DNA of 24,074 nt from an uncultured Verrucomicrobiota bacterium. Lineage in GTDB: Bacteria > Verrucomicrobiota > Kiritimatiellia > RFP12 > UBA1067. The position numbers and the translations under genes are program-made. The notes under the pieces are model-generated. The model made no database searches and was not told where the DNA came from. It worked only from the letters and a program-made list of their open reading frames with translations. Where the stretch lies: the NCBI GenBank assembly GCA_946543025.1, contig CAMNLN010000012.1, forward strand, positions 1-24,074, written 5' to 3'. Below, piece after piece: positions 9,167 to 16,530 of this stretch (position 1 is its first letter; every line of letters begins with the position of its first letter).

Positions 9167-9328
9167 CGTTGCTCCTTTTTTACTGTTTCAAAATGATTGA
9201 ACCACTTCTTGCTTCTTCCGCCGTCTTTTCGCGCCTACCTAAACAGCAGCAAGGTGCCGTTGGCGTAGCCGACGATCACGCGCGTCGCCTGCGGAAACGC
9301 CTTCCACTTGTTCGGCAGCGCAACGTTC
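9138..9328. repeat. 191-bp perfect direct repeat spanning a gene junction, copy B
   Basis: This is the second copy of 5140-5330. It contains the junction between paralogue 2's start and paralogue 3's end. Recombination between the two copies would remove exactly one gene unit of 3998 bp and leave an intact junction. Confidence 0.92.
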
Positions 9329-12300
9329 GCGAAGTTCCCCGTCACCTCCGTTGCGGTCGCGACGGTATACACTTTCGTCTCGTCGAGCGTCGCGTCCTCT
9401 GCCAGCGCAAGCGAGAGATTCGAGAGGTCGAGCGTGCCCGTGGCCGCCAGGCAGTCGCTCGCGCCGTCTGCGCCAAGGTCGATGACGAGCGTACCGGAGG
9501 TGAGCGACGTGCCGTCCACCGTGAGTGTGCCGACCGCCTTGCGTCCGCCCGGCTGGATCGTCTCTGTCACGGCGAGCGTGCCGCCCTTCACCGTGCCCGT
9601 GCCGCCCAGCTCCTTCGCCGTCTGCGAGGTGCCGTTCAGGTCGAGCGTCGCGTCCGCGCCCGCCCACATCTCCGTCGCGGGGAGCGTCGCGCCGCTCGCG
9701 AGCTTCAGCGTGCCGGCGTCCACGGCCGTGCCGGTCGTATAGGTGTTCGCGCCCGTCATCGTGAGCGTGCCCGCGCCCTTCTTGCGGAAGTAGTACACGG
9801 CGTCCGGCCCCGCCAGGCAGCTCGCCTCGGCCTGCGCCGCCGACATCGGACGGTGGTGGATGCGCACCTCGTGGTAGCGCGCGTCGGGATCGGGATTGCT
9901 CGAGCTGTTGGAATGTCCGAGCCAGCAGCCGTTCGTCTGCGCGACTTCGGCGGGCGTCCAGCCGACGCTTGTCGTATCCTGCGCCATCGTGAACAGTTCG
10001 CCCGTCTCCGCGTCGTGCACGTAGGCCGTGTTGAGGAACGTGCCGTCCAGCTGCGGTTCGAGCACCACCGCCACATGGTAGGTCTTGCCCGGCCGCAAGG
10101 CCTTGTCCGTATTGACATCCGTGCCGCTTCCGTAAATGCGGAAGTGCGACGCGCCCGGCGATGCGTCCGATCCGCGGTTGAACGAGAGGTAGATGTCCTT
10201 CACGGTGCCGTTCCCCGAACCGAAGGCGATCACGCGCGACCAGCTCTTGTAGGTGATCGGCGTGACCCACAGCTCGATCGTCGCGCCGCGGCCGTCGGTC
10301 GGCAGGAGCGCCGTGCCGAGGTTGACGCAGCTCGTGCCGCGGGATGTCCCCTTCAGCCGCACCGCGCCGTCTTCGAGGTCCACGTCGCCGCCCACCGTCG
10401 CCGTCAGTCCGCCGACGCTGTCCGCGAGCGAACCGTCCTTGAAGCTCCAGCGGTGCGCAAGCGCCTCGCAGAGGTCGCCCGCGTCGGTGGACGGAGCGAG
10501 CGCGCGGCTCATGGTGAAGTCGCCCTTGCCGTTCGTGTCGATCGCGCCGCCGTAGGGCGACACCGTCACGCGGCCGAGCTTGGCGCCGAGGAAGGCGTCC
10601 TTCTTCCCGTTCGTCCGCAGCTTCAGCGTGCCGCCGTTGAACACCACGCTGCTGTCGGTCCCGTTGTCGCCGTTGTTGATTTCCTGCGTCTCGAACGTGC
10701 CGTCCGGCGAGAGGAGGAGCGTGCCCTTCGAACCCGCGCCGTGCACCATCGGCGACCAACTCGCCAAGTCGGTGAACGTGCCGCCGTTCGCCACGGAGAC
10801 GACGCCCGTCCCCAGCTCGCCGATGCGGATCAGGTTCTGGTTCCGGTGCGTGAATGTGCCGCCGTGGACGTCGAGCCGTCCCTCGCCGCCCGCATACCGC
10901 CCGACGCAGGGATAATAGCCGCACGACACCTCGCCGCCCGTCTGGTGGAACCAGCCGTGTCCATACCCGCCGACGAGAAGGGCCTTGCTGTTGTTCACGT
11001 AGATCGATCCGCCCTTCATCAAGAATCGCGCCAGCTTGCCGTTGGCCGTCGTCCCCATGTTCAACCCTGCGTTGTTCGTGAGGGTCAGCGTGCCCCCGCT
11101 CATTTCGGCGTATCCGTCCATCATCTCGAACTTGCCGAACGTGACGTTGCCGCCGTACTGCCTGTACGTGGCGTTGGTGTACATGGACAGCACGCCGGGG
11201 AAGAACATGGACACGTCGTTCGTGATGACGAGCGTTCCCGAACGGTTACCGGTGGTTCCGACCCGGAAATTGGACGTCCCGTTGTAGATGCCGCCGTCGA
11301 TCGTCAGCGTCGATTCCGGCTTGCCGCCGCTGTAGGTCCAACCGCCGGTCGTCGTCCTGTCGCAGTTCACGAGCGTCGTGTTCGCCGTGTCGTTCGACGC
11401 GGTGCCGCTGATGAAATCGCTCGTCATGCGGATGATCGCGTTTGAGAACACGAGCGCCGTCGAGTGGTTGGCGATGCGGTAGCCGTAGAAGTCCACGCGC
11501 GGGTTCGCGGTTCCGCGCGTGCCCACGAGAACGGTCTTGCCGCCGTAGAAGTTCCAGACGCCGGCGGACGTGGAAGTCGAGTTCGTGACGTAGCCCATGT
11601 AGAACGCCGTGCCGGTGCCGCCGCCGCCCTTGGTCTCGAGGTTCTTGCCCACGAGGTCGATGGGGTTCATGAGCATGGAGTCTTTCGAGGAGCTGCTGTG
11701 CGTCGTCATGAAGGCGGCCACGTGGAATCCGTCCTGGTAGCGCTTGAGGACTCTCCCGTCGCCGCCGAAGTTGATGGTCAGGTCCTGCTGGTACGGAATG
11801 ACGCCTGCGTAGCCGCGGATTTCCACGGTGCCGGGACCGCTGTCCCCGAGCGCACCCGTGAACGAGTCGCTCGTCTCCTGGAAGAAGCAAAAGGTGGTGC
11901 TGGAGGAATTGCCGGGGTTGCAGATCCCGAGGTGCGTGCCTGCGAGACCGCACGTCGCGTAGTTGGCGCGGATGGTGCCGTTGGAGATGACCACGTCCGC
12001 GTTGAACGTGCGCGTTCCCTCCAGGACGAGCGTACCGTTGCCCACCTTCACGAGCTTGTAGTCGATCGTCGCGGGGCCGTCGAACGTCATCGTCTCGCCG
12101 GTCCCCACGTTCACGAACACGGTCTCCGGCTCGGCCGGCCCGCCGCGCACCGCATCGAGGTCGAGCGCCTCGCCCGCTTCCGCGCCCGAGACGTCCCCGC
12201 CGCGTCCGCACGGCGTGAACGCGCCTGTGCCCGCGTTGCCGAGGAAGGCGTCCGCCACGCTGTCGTACACGCCCGCCACGCCCGCCGAGACGTACGGCAC

Positions 12301-13083
12301 GTAGGTGTGCTGCCGCACGCCCGCCTCGTCGATCGTCGCGCCGTACAGCCGGGCCTCGGCGAAAGTCGAGAACACCGAGCCCTCGTGCTTGGCCAGCAGG
12401 GCGAGCGTGACGGCGCTCGTCTTCGTGCGCTTGTCCAGCGCGACGATGTCCGAAATGTTCGTCGTGTAGATCTCCGTGCCTTCGACGGCGAGCGAATAGC
12501 GGTCGCCCGGGCCGTCGAGCGTCACGGACGTGCGGCGGCCGGAGGCGGAAACGTGGGTGCTCGCCCAGTTGCCGGAATCGTCCCGGAACGCCCACGCCCA
12601 CGCGCCGCTGCCGTTGCTGTATGCCGCGACGAAGAAGCTGCCGTACGCGGAGAAGAGGAGCTGCGTCACCTTGCCGGGATTCTCCAGCTGAGCGTCGATG
12701 GAGATCGCGGTTTGGGGCGTCGGGGTGAAACCCGTGTCGATGCACTGGGTGCCGGTGCCGCGGATGAACGCGCAGGGATACGAGGCGCCGCCCGCGAAGA
12801 GGAAGAACCGCGCGAAAGCCGCGCGCCGCGCGAAAGCCGGGAGCGCGACCGTGAGAGAGGTCTCGTTGGCCTCGACGATTGCCACGCGCTCGCTCTCCGC
12901 CCAGTCCGCGAAGCCCGCGCCCTTGTCCGCGTCGTCCCACGCCACCCACAGCTCGCGCGCGTCCGCCGCCGCGTCGAACGCGAGCGTGATCGCATCCACG
13001 CCGGACGTCTCCGTCACCGTGAGCGACGCCGCCGCGCGCAACGCAACCGCCGCCAAAAAGCCAGCCATCAACATCTTCTTCAT
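9235..13083 (-). CDS. Large secreted LamG / beta-strand-repeat protein, paralogue 3 (promoter-proximal)
   Basis: This 1282-residue exported paralogue is the first gene of the tandem set. Its signal peptide (MKKMLMAGFLAAVALRAAA) differs from that of the other two. It is followed by the same N-terminal beta domain, a more divergent first LamG-like module (CIDTGFTPTPQTAISIDAQ), beta-strand repeats, a second LamG-like domain (ALAHRWSFKDGSLADSVGG) and the shared C-terminal region ending YANGTLLLFR. The frame is open 52 codons further upstream to 13239. I reject that start because the promoter lies inside the extension, whereas the ATG at 13081-13083 has a ribosome site and is directly followed by the signal peptide. 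No barrel or sorting motif is seen at the C-terminus. Expression is probably controlled by the poly-G promoter just upstream. Function is unknown; a surface role is inferred. Confidence 0.88.
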   Translation of the reverse strand: MKKMLMAGFLAAVALRAAASLTVTETSGVDAITLAFDAAADARELWVAWDDADKGAGFADWAESERVAIVEANETSLTVALPAFARRAAFARFFLFAGGASYPCAFIRGTGTQCIDTGFTPTPQTAISIDAQLENPGKVTQLLFSAYGSFFVAAYSNGSGAWAWAFRDDSGNWASTHVSASGRRTSVTLDGPGDRYSLAVEGTEIYTTNISDIVALDKRTKTSAVTLALLAKHEGSVFSTFAEARLYGATIDEAGVRQHTYVPYVSAGVAGVYDSVADAFLGNAGTGAFTPCGRGGDVSGAEAGEALDLDAVRGGPAEPETVFVNVGTGETMTFDGPATIDYKLVKVGNGTLVLEGTRTFNADVVISNGTIRANYATCGLAGTHLGICNPGNSSSTTFCFFQETSDSFTGALGDSGPGTVEIRGYAGVIPYQQDLTINFGGDGRVLKRYQDGFHVAAFMTTHSSSSKDSMLMNPIDLVGKNLETKGGGGTGTAFYMGYVTNSTSTSAGVWNFYGGKTVLVGTRGTANPRVDFYGYRIANHSTALVFSNAIIRMTSDFISGTASNDTANTTLVNCDRTTTGGWTYSGGKPESTLTIDGGIYNGTSNFRVGTTGNRSGTLVITNDVSMFFPGVLSMYTNATYRQYGGNVTFGKFEMMDGYAEMSGGTLTLTNNAGLNMGTTANGKLARFLMKGGSIYVNNSKALLVGGYGHGWFHQTGGEVSCGYYPCVGRYAGGEGRLDVHGGTFTHRNQNLIRIGELGTGVVSVANGGTFTDLASWSPMVHGAGSKGTLLLSPDGTFETQEINNGDNGTDSSVVFNGGTLKLRTNGKKDAFLGAKLGRVTVSPYGGAIDTNGKGDFTMSRALAPSTDAGDLCEALAHRWSFKDGSLADSVGGLTATVGGDVDLEDGAVRLKGTSRGTSCVNLGTALLPTDGRGATIELWVTPITYKSWSRVIAFGSGNGTVKDIYLSFNRGSDASPGASHFRIYGSGTDVNTDKALRPGKTYHVAVVLEPQLDGTFLNTAYVHDAETGELFTMAQDTTSVGWTPAEVAQTNGCWLGHSNSSSNPDPDARYHEVRIHHRPMSAAQAEASCLAGPDAVYYFRKKGAGTLTMTGANTYTTGTAVDAGTLKLASGATLPATEMWAGADATLDLNGTSQTAKELGGTGTVKGGTLAVTETIQPGGRKAVGTLTVDGTSLTSGTLVIDLGADGASDCLAATGTLDLSNLSLALAEDATLDETKVYTVATATEVTGNFANVALPNKWKAFPQATRVIVGYANGTLLLFR
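9596..9888. repeat. 293-bp block identical in all three paralogues (third copy)
   Basis: This block is identical on direct reading to 1672-1964 and 5598-5890. Outside it paralogue 3 diverges from the other two in this region. It encodes the end of LamG domain 2 (HEVRIHHRPMSAAQAEAS...) through the terminal beta-strand repeat. An island of perfect identity inside otherwise divergent sequence is the usual mark of gene conversion. Confidence 0.9.
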
Positions 13084-13090
13084 CGTCCAG

Positions 13091-13110
13091 TCCTTTTGAA
13101 GGTAAAAAGG
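13091..13110 (-). promoter_or_regulatory. Ribosome binding site of paralogue 3, inside a possible hairpin
   Basis: The Shine-Dalgarno AAAGGA (13091-13096) lies 7 bases before the ATG. A CCTTTT at 13105-13110 can pair with AAAAGG at 13092-13097 across a 7-base loop, which would bury the ribosome site. The hairpin is short and A/T-rich, so its effect is uncertain. Confidence 0.5.
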
Positions 13111-13123
13111 TAAAACGGTAAAA
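13100..13123. repeat. Three-copy 8-bp tandem repeat in the leader of the paralogue operon
   Basis: On the plus strand the unit is (A/C)GGTAAAA repeated three times without gaps. On the transcript it reads TTTTACC(G/T). It lies between the predicted transcription start (about 13126) and the ribosome site, so it makes up most of the short leader. It could be a regulator binding array or another length-variable element. Confidence 0.8.
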
Positions 13124-13132
13124 GATACCCAT

Positions 13133-13163
13133 ATCTTACCATCACCCCCCCCCATCTTGTCAA
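13133..13163 (-). promoter_or_regulatory. Promoter with G9 spacer, probably phase-variable
   Basis: On the minus strand, TTGACA (13158-13163, perfect -35) and TAAGAT (13133-13138) with an upstream TGG (extended -10) are separated by 19 bases. The spacer contains an uninterrupted run of nine G (13145-13153), the longest homopolymer I noticed in the window. At 19 bp the spacer is longer than the 17-bp optimum, so loss of one or two G would be expected to raise activity. An A/T-rich stretch lies just upstream of the -35 box. A GATA-N4-TATC dyad (13124-13135) overlaps the -10 and start region. The predicted leader is about 40 bases. Confidence 0.75.
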
Positions 13164-13240
13164 TTGCAAATTTTACAGGCTCGGTTTCGCTGGCAAGGTT
13201 GCGTTCAGGCCATGGCCGCGCCTTTCCTGTCATGCCCATG

Positions 13241-13276
13241 CGCCTGACGCCCTCGCGTTCAACGATGCGTCAGGCG
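13241..13276 (-). terminator. Perfect 10-bp inverted repeat at the helicase stop codon
   Basis: CGCCTGACGC at 13241-13250 and its exact complement at 13267-13276 flank a 16-base loop, with the helicase stop codon inside the stem. A T-run lies on the 5' side of the hairpin in the direction of transcription, but none follows it, so this is not a textbook intrinsic terminator. It more likely acts as a 3'-end stabilising stem or a weak or Rho-assisted terminator that separates the upstream operon from the poly-G promoter. Confidence 0.5.
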
Positions 13277-15618
13277 AAAAAGGCGGCGGCGCGGGCGACG
13301 GCCTCGGAAATGGACGAGACGGCGTGGACCGACGCGGGAATCGCCTTGCGGAACAGCGCCCCGTAGTTCTTCGTGACGATCCGCCCGTCCGTCACCACCA
13401 CCACGCCGCGGTCCGACTTCGTGCGGACGAGACGTCCGAACCCCTGGCGGAAGCGGATGATCGCCTCCGGCAGCAGATAGTCGCGGAACGCGGACCCGCC
13501 TTCCTCCGTCACCTTCTCGCCGCGCGCCTCTACGATCGGCTCGCCTACCTGCGGGAACGGCAGACGCGCCAGCACCACGCACGAAAGCGCCGCCCCCGGC
13601 ACGTCCACCCCCTCCCAAAAACTCTGCGCGCCAAAGAGAACGGTGGGCCGTTCCGCCGCCCGGAGCGCCTCCGCCATCGCTTCGCGGCTCTCGCCCTCGC
13701 CCTGCACGAGCAGCCGGAAGCCCGCCGCGTCCAGAAGCTCGCGCGTACGGTCGGCCACTTCGCGCATCATGTCGTAGGACGTGAAAAGCACCAGCCCGCG
13801 CCCGTCCGTCGCGCGGAAAAGGTCAAGCAGGAACGGCGCGAGCTGATTCACATAGTCGCCCGGAGCGGCGGAGGGGTCTGGCAGACAGTCGGGAGCGAGC
13901 ACGAGCGCCTGGCGGAAGTAGTCGAACGGCGACGACGCCACGAGCGCCTTCACGCGCGAAGGTTCCAAAAGGGAGATGCCCAGGCGGCGGGCCATGTAGT
14001 CGAACCTGTCGCCCGTGCGGAGCGTGGCGGAGCAGAGGACGACGGAGTCCTTCACGTCGTAGAAGCATTTCTTCATCTCCGTCGCCACGCTGAGCGGCGC
14101 GGCCACAAGCCGGAGATAGGCTTGGCGCTTCGCCTTGGCGTTGCCGGGGCACTTCTCCGCCCAGTACACGCGCGCCGCGTCGGAAGCGGAAAGGACGAAC
14201 TTCGACTCGAGGATGAACTCGGTGAACGCGCCCGTCACGCCCTGCACCTGCACGGCGAGGTCGCCGAGGATCGGCTTCTCCTCGGCCGCCGCCACGCCCT
14301 GGAGCAAGGTCGCGAGATCCACGAGGATGCCTTGCAGGCGCGCGAGCGCATCCTCAAAGCGCACGGCGGCGTCCGCAAGAGACTCCTCATCCCACTGCGC
14401 CGGCGTATAGTCCGCGAAAAGGCCGTGAAGGGAGTATTGGCGGACAGTCGCCGCCGGCGCGCCCGGCTTGCCCGCCGGCACGCAACGAAAGCGGATGCGG
14501 TCCGTGCCGCGCGGCGCGGGCGAGAAGAGGCGGCGCAGCACCTCGAACACCGCATCCCCGGCTGACGCGGCGAATTTGATCTGCACCTGCGCGCGGACGA
14601 GCAGCTCGCGGATCTCCTCCGCGCTTCCCGCGCTGCGCAACCCGCCCTTCTGGAGCTGGCGTTCGATGGAACCGAGAACCCCGCGCGGGCGCGAGACGCC
14701 GCGCCGCGAACGCGAGGTGCGCGAGAGCTTGCCCAGCAGCTGCATCAGCACGGGGCGCGAAAGCTCGTAGGAGAAGAAGTCCGTGGCGATGTCCTCGAGG
14801 TTGTGCGCCTCGTCGAACACGAGCCGCCCGTAGGCGGGCAGGAGCGTGGAGGCGGCGTTGGCCGCCTCGGCGAGGACAAGCGCGTGGTTCGCCACCACCA
14901 CGTGCGACCGCTGGGCGCGCGCGCGCGCCTTTGCGACGAAACATTTCTCGCGGTAGCGGCAGGCGCGTCCGGCGCAATCCTCGCCCGGGCAGGAGAGCTG
15001 CGGCCGCAGCCGTTCGAGGCCGAGGTCGTCCAAGTCGCCGTCGGGCGTCGCGTGCAGCCAGGCGTAGAGGCGCTTGAAATCGTCTTTCTCCTCTTCGGAG
15101 AGCGTCCACCAGCCGCCCTGCATCAGTTCGCCGAGCAGGCGCAGGCAGAGATAGTTCGTGCGGCCTTTCAGAACGGCGACGCGGAGCTTGGGCGCGTCCT
15201 CGCCGAGGACCTGCGCGGCGCGCGGGAGATCGGCCGAGAGCAGCTGGCTCTGCAGGTTGCGCGTGGCGGTGGAGAGGACGACGGGCGTATCGTTCGTGAA
15301 GCTCCAGAGGACGGACGGGATCAGGTAGGCGAGCGACTTGCCCACGCCCGTACCGGCCTCGATCATCAGGTGCTCGCGGTTGTTGAACGCGCGCGTCACG
15401 GCGCGCAGCATGTCCAGCTGGCCCGGACGCGACTCGTACCCCGCCATGCCGCCCAGCGTCCCGCCGGTCTCCAGGTGGCGCGCGGCGGCGTCCACGTCGA
15501 GCGGCGTACAGTCCTCGTGCGACGGCAGGCGGCATTTCGGCCCGCCGGACTTCAGGACCGGAATGAAGTCGTCCCATTCCGGATTGTCCATGAAGAGAGG
15601 TATTTCGCTGCCGCTCAC
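13270..15618 (-). CDS. dinG: DinG/XPD-type iron-sulfur DNA helicase
   Basis: This is a 782-residue superfamily-2 helicase of the DinG/YoaA group, which unwinds 5'-tailed DNA, forks and R-loops during repair and replication. With the GTG start at 15616-15618, it shows YESRPGQ (61-67), Walker A AGTGVGKS (88-95), an iron-sulfur cysteine set (158, 210, 215, 220, 226; one more than the four needed) and a DEAH box (269-272). C-terminal motifs include LCSATLRTGDRFD and the arginine-finger motif QGFGRLVRT. There is no N-terminal exonuclease domain. The start is uncertain. A TTG at 15648 would overlap the previous gene, the GTG lies 7 bases after that gene's stop, and an ATG at 15589-15591 is also possible. 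None has a clear ribosome site. The stop codon lies within an inverted repeat. Confidence 0.88.
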   Translation of the reverse strand: MSGSEIPLFMDNPEWDDFIPVLKSGGPKCRLPSHEDCTPLDVDAAARHLETGGTLGGMAGYESRPGQLDMLRAVTRAFNNREHLMIEAGTGVGKSLAYLIPSVLWSFTNDTPVVLSTATRNLQSQLLSADLPRAAQVLGEDAPKLRVAVLKGRTNYLCLRLLGELMQGGWWTLSEEEKDDFKRLYAWLHATPDGDLDDLGLERLRPQLSCPGEDCAGRACRYREKCFVAKARARAQRSHVVVANHALVLAEAANAASTLLPAYGRLVFDEAHNLEDIATDFFSYELSRPVLMQLLGKLSRTSRSRRGVSRPRGVLGSIERQLQKGGLRSAGSAEEIRELLVRAQVQIKFAASAGDAVFEVLRRLFSPAPRGTDRIRFRCVPAGKPGAPAATVRQYSLHGLFADYTPAQWDEESLADAAVRFEDALARLQGILVDLATLLQGVAAAEEKPILGDLAVQVQGVTGAFTEFILESKFVLSASDAARVYWAEKCPGNAKAKRQAYLRLVAAPLSVATEMKKCFYDVKDSVVLCSATLRTGDRFDYMARRLGISLLEPSRVKALVASSPFDYFRQALVLAPDCLPDPSAAPGDYVNQLAPFLLDLFRATDGRGLVLFTSYDMMREVADRTRELLDAAGFRLLVQGEGESREAMAEALRAAERPTVLFGAQSFWEGVDVPGAALSCVVLARLPFPQVGEPIVEARGEKVTEEGGSAFRDYLLPEAIIRFRQGFGRLVRTKSDRGVVVVTDGRIVTKNYGALFRKAIPASVHAVSSISEAVARAAAFFA

Positions 15619-15625
15619 CAGCAAC

Positions 15626-16528
15626 TCATTTCTTCTTTCCCATGCCAAAAAGCTTCAGCGTGGCGCGGAAATCGGCGGGGAGGGGCGAGTGGGCCTTGAT
15701 GGTTTCGCCCTTCGCGGTGGGATGGGGAAGCTCGAGCGCGGCCGCGTGGAGCATCTGGCGCGGGACGGACATGAGGCGCGGGTCGCGCGCGCGCTTGAGG
15801 CCGAACATGCGGTCGCCCACCACCGGATAGCGAATGGAGGAAAGATGGCGGCGAATCTGGTTGGTACGGCCCGTCTCGATGCGGACACGCAGGAAGGAGG
15901 CGTCCTCGCCCACGGCCTCGCGCGTGACGTGCGAGACGGCCGGCAGCCCGTCCAGCGGCGCGTCCACCGTCACGTGCGGGTGCGCGAAACGCCCGACGAC
16001 GATCACCCGGTATTCCTTTCGGACAAGATGCGTCTTGAACACCTCCACGGCGGCCGCATGCGCCTCGGCCGAACGGGCGAAGAGCAGGCAGCCGGTCGTG
16101 TCACGGTCGAGGCGATGAACGGCCTGGACGGACGGATCGTGCAGCTGCTCGCGCAGGATCGCTTCCACGCTATGCGAATCGTCGGCGGAAAGAAGCCCCG
16201 CCGGCTTGTCCACCACAAGGAAGTCGCCGAAATCCGCCAGCACGCGCACATGCGTACGCGTTTCCGGCGCAATGGTACGTTTGGGGCCGGCGGCCTGGCG
16301 ACGTGCGGCCGCGAGGGCGGTGCGCGCGAGTTCCACGACGTCACCCGCCTTGAGCGTATGACGGGCGATCCAGATGCATTTGCGGTTCACCCACACGCTG
16401 CGCCCGTCGATCACGGCCTTGGCCGCGCGGCGGGAGACGCCCAGCCACGCCGCGAGGAAATCCTGCAGCGACTTGCCCGCGTCGGGCCTGCCGACGATGC
16501 GGCGTTCGATGGAAGGCGCGTTGCTCAT
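15626..16528 (-). CDS. RluA-family 23S rRNA-type pseudouridine synthase
   Basis: This 300-residue enzyme should convert specific uridines in RNA to pseudouridine. An N-terminal S4 RNA-binding domain (about 17-75, RRAAKAVIDGRSVWVN) is followed by the catalytic domain. That domain has VVDKPAGLLS (105-114), the active-site HRLDRDTTG with catalytic Asp141, and GRTNQIRRHL near residue 220. The latter matches the usual GRTHQIRVHL, with Asn in place of His. The S4 plus RluA layout resembles RluC/RluD, but the target uridines cannot be read from sequence, so I give no symbol. The ATG lies two bases after the stop codon of the PAS gene, with only a weak ribosome site, so coupling is likely. Confidence 0.9.
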   Translation of the reverse strand: MSNAPSIERRIVGRPDAGKSLQDFLAAWLGVSRRAAKAVIDGRSVWVNRKCIWIARHTLKAGDVVELARTALAAARRQAAGPKRTIAPETRTHVRVLADFGDFLVVDKPAGLLSADDSHSVEAILREQLHDPSVQAVHRLDRDTTGCLLFARSAEAHAAAVEVFKTHLVRKEYRVIVVGRFAHPHVTVDAPLDGLPAVSHVTREAVGEDASFLRVRIETGRTNQIRRHLSSIRYPVVGDRMFGLKRARDPRLMSVPRQMLHAAALELPHPTAKGETIKAHSPLPADFRATLKLFGMGKKK

Positions 16529-16530
16529 GG

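Noticed and set aside
1672..9888. CRISPR array or insertion sequence as the explanation for the repeats
   Set aside because: The repeats are few, hundreds of bases long, in frame inside coding regions and about 3.9-4.0 kb apart. No transposase, terminal inverted repeats or target duplications were seen.
13084..13239. Upstream in-frame extension of paralogue 3 (52 more codons)
   Set aside because: It would start upstream of the -35/-10 promoter, so that promoter's transcript could not encode it. The extension has no signal peptide at its start, and the downstream ATG has a ribosome site followed directly by one.
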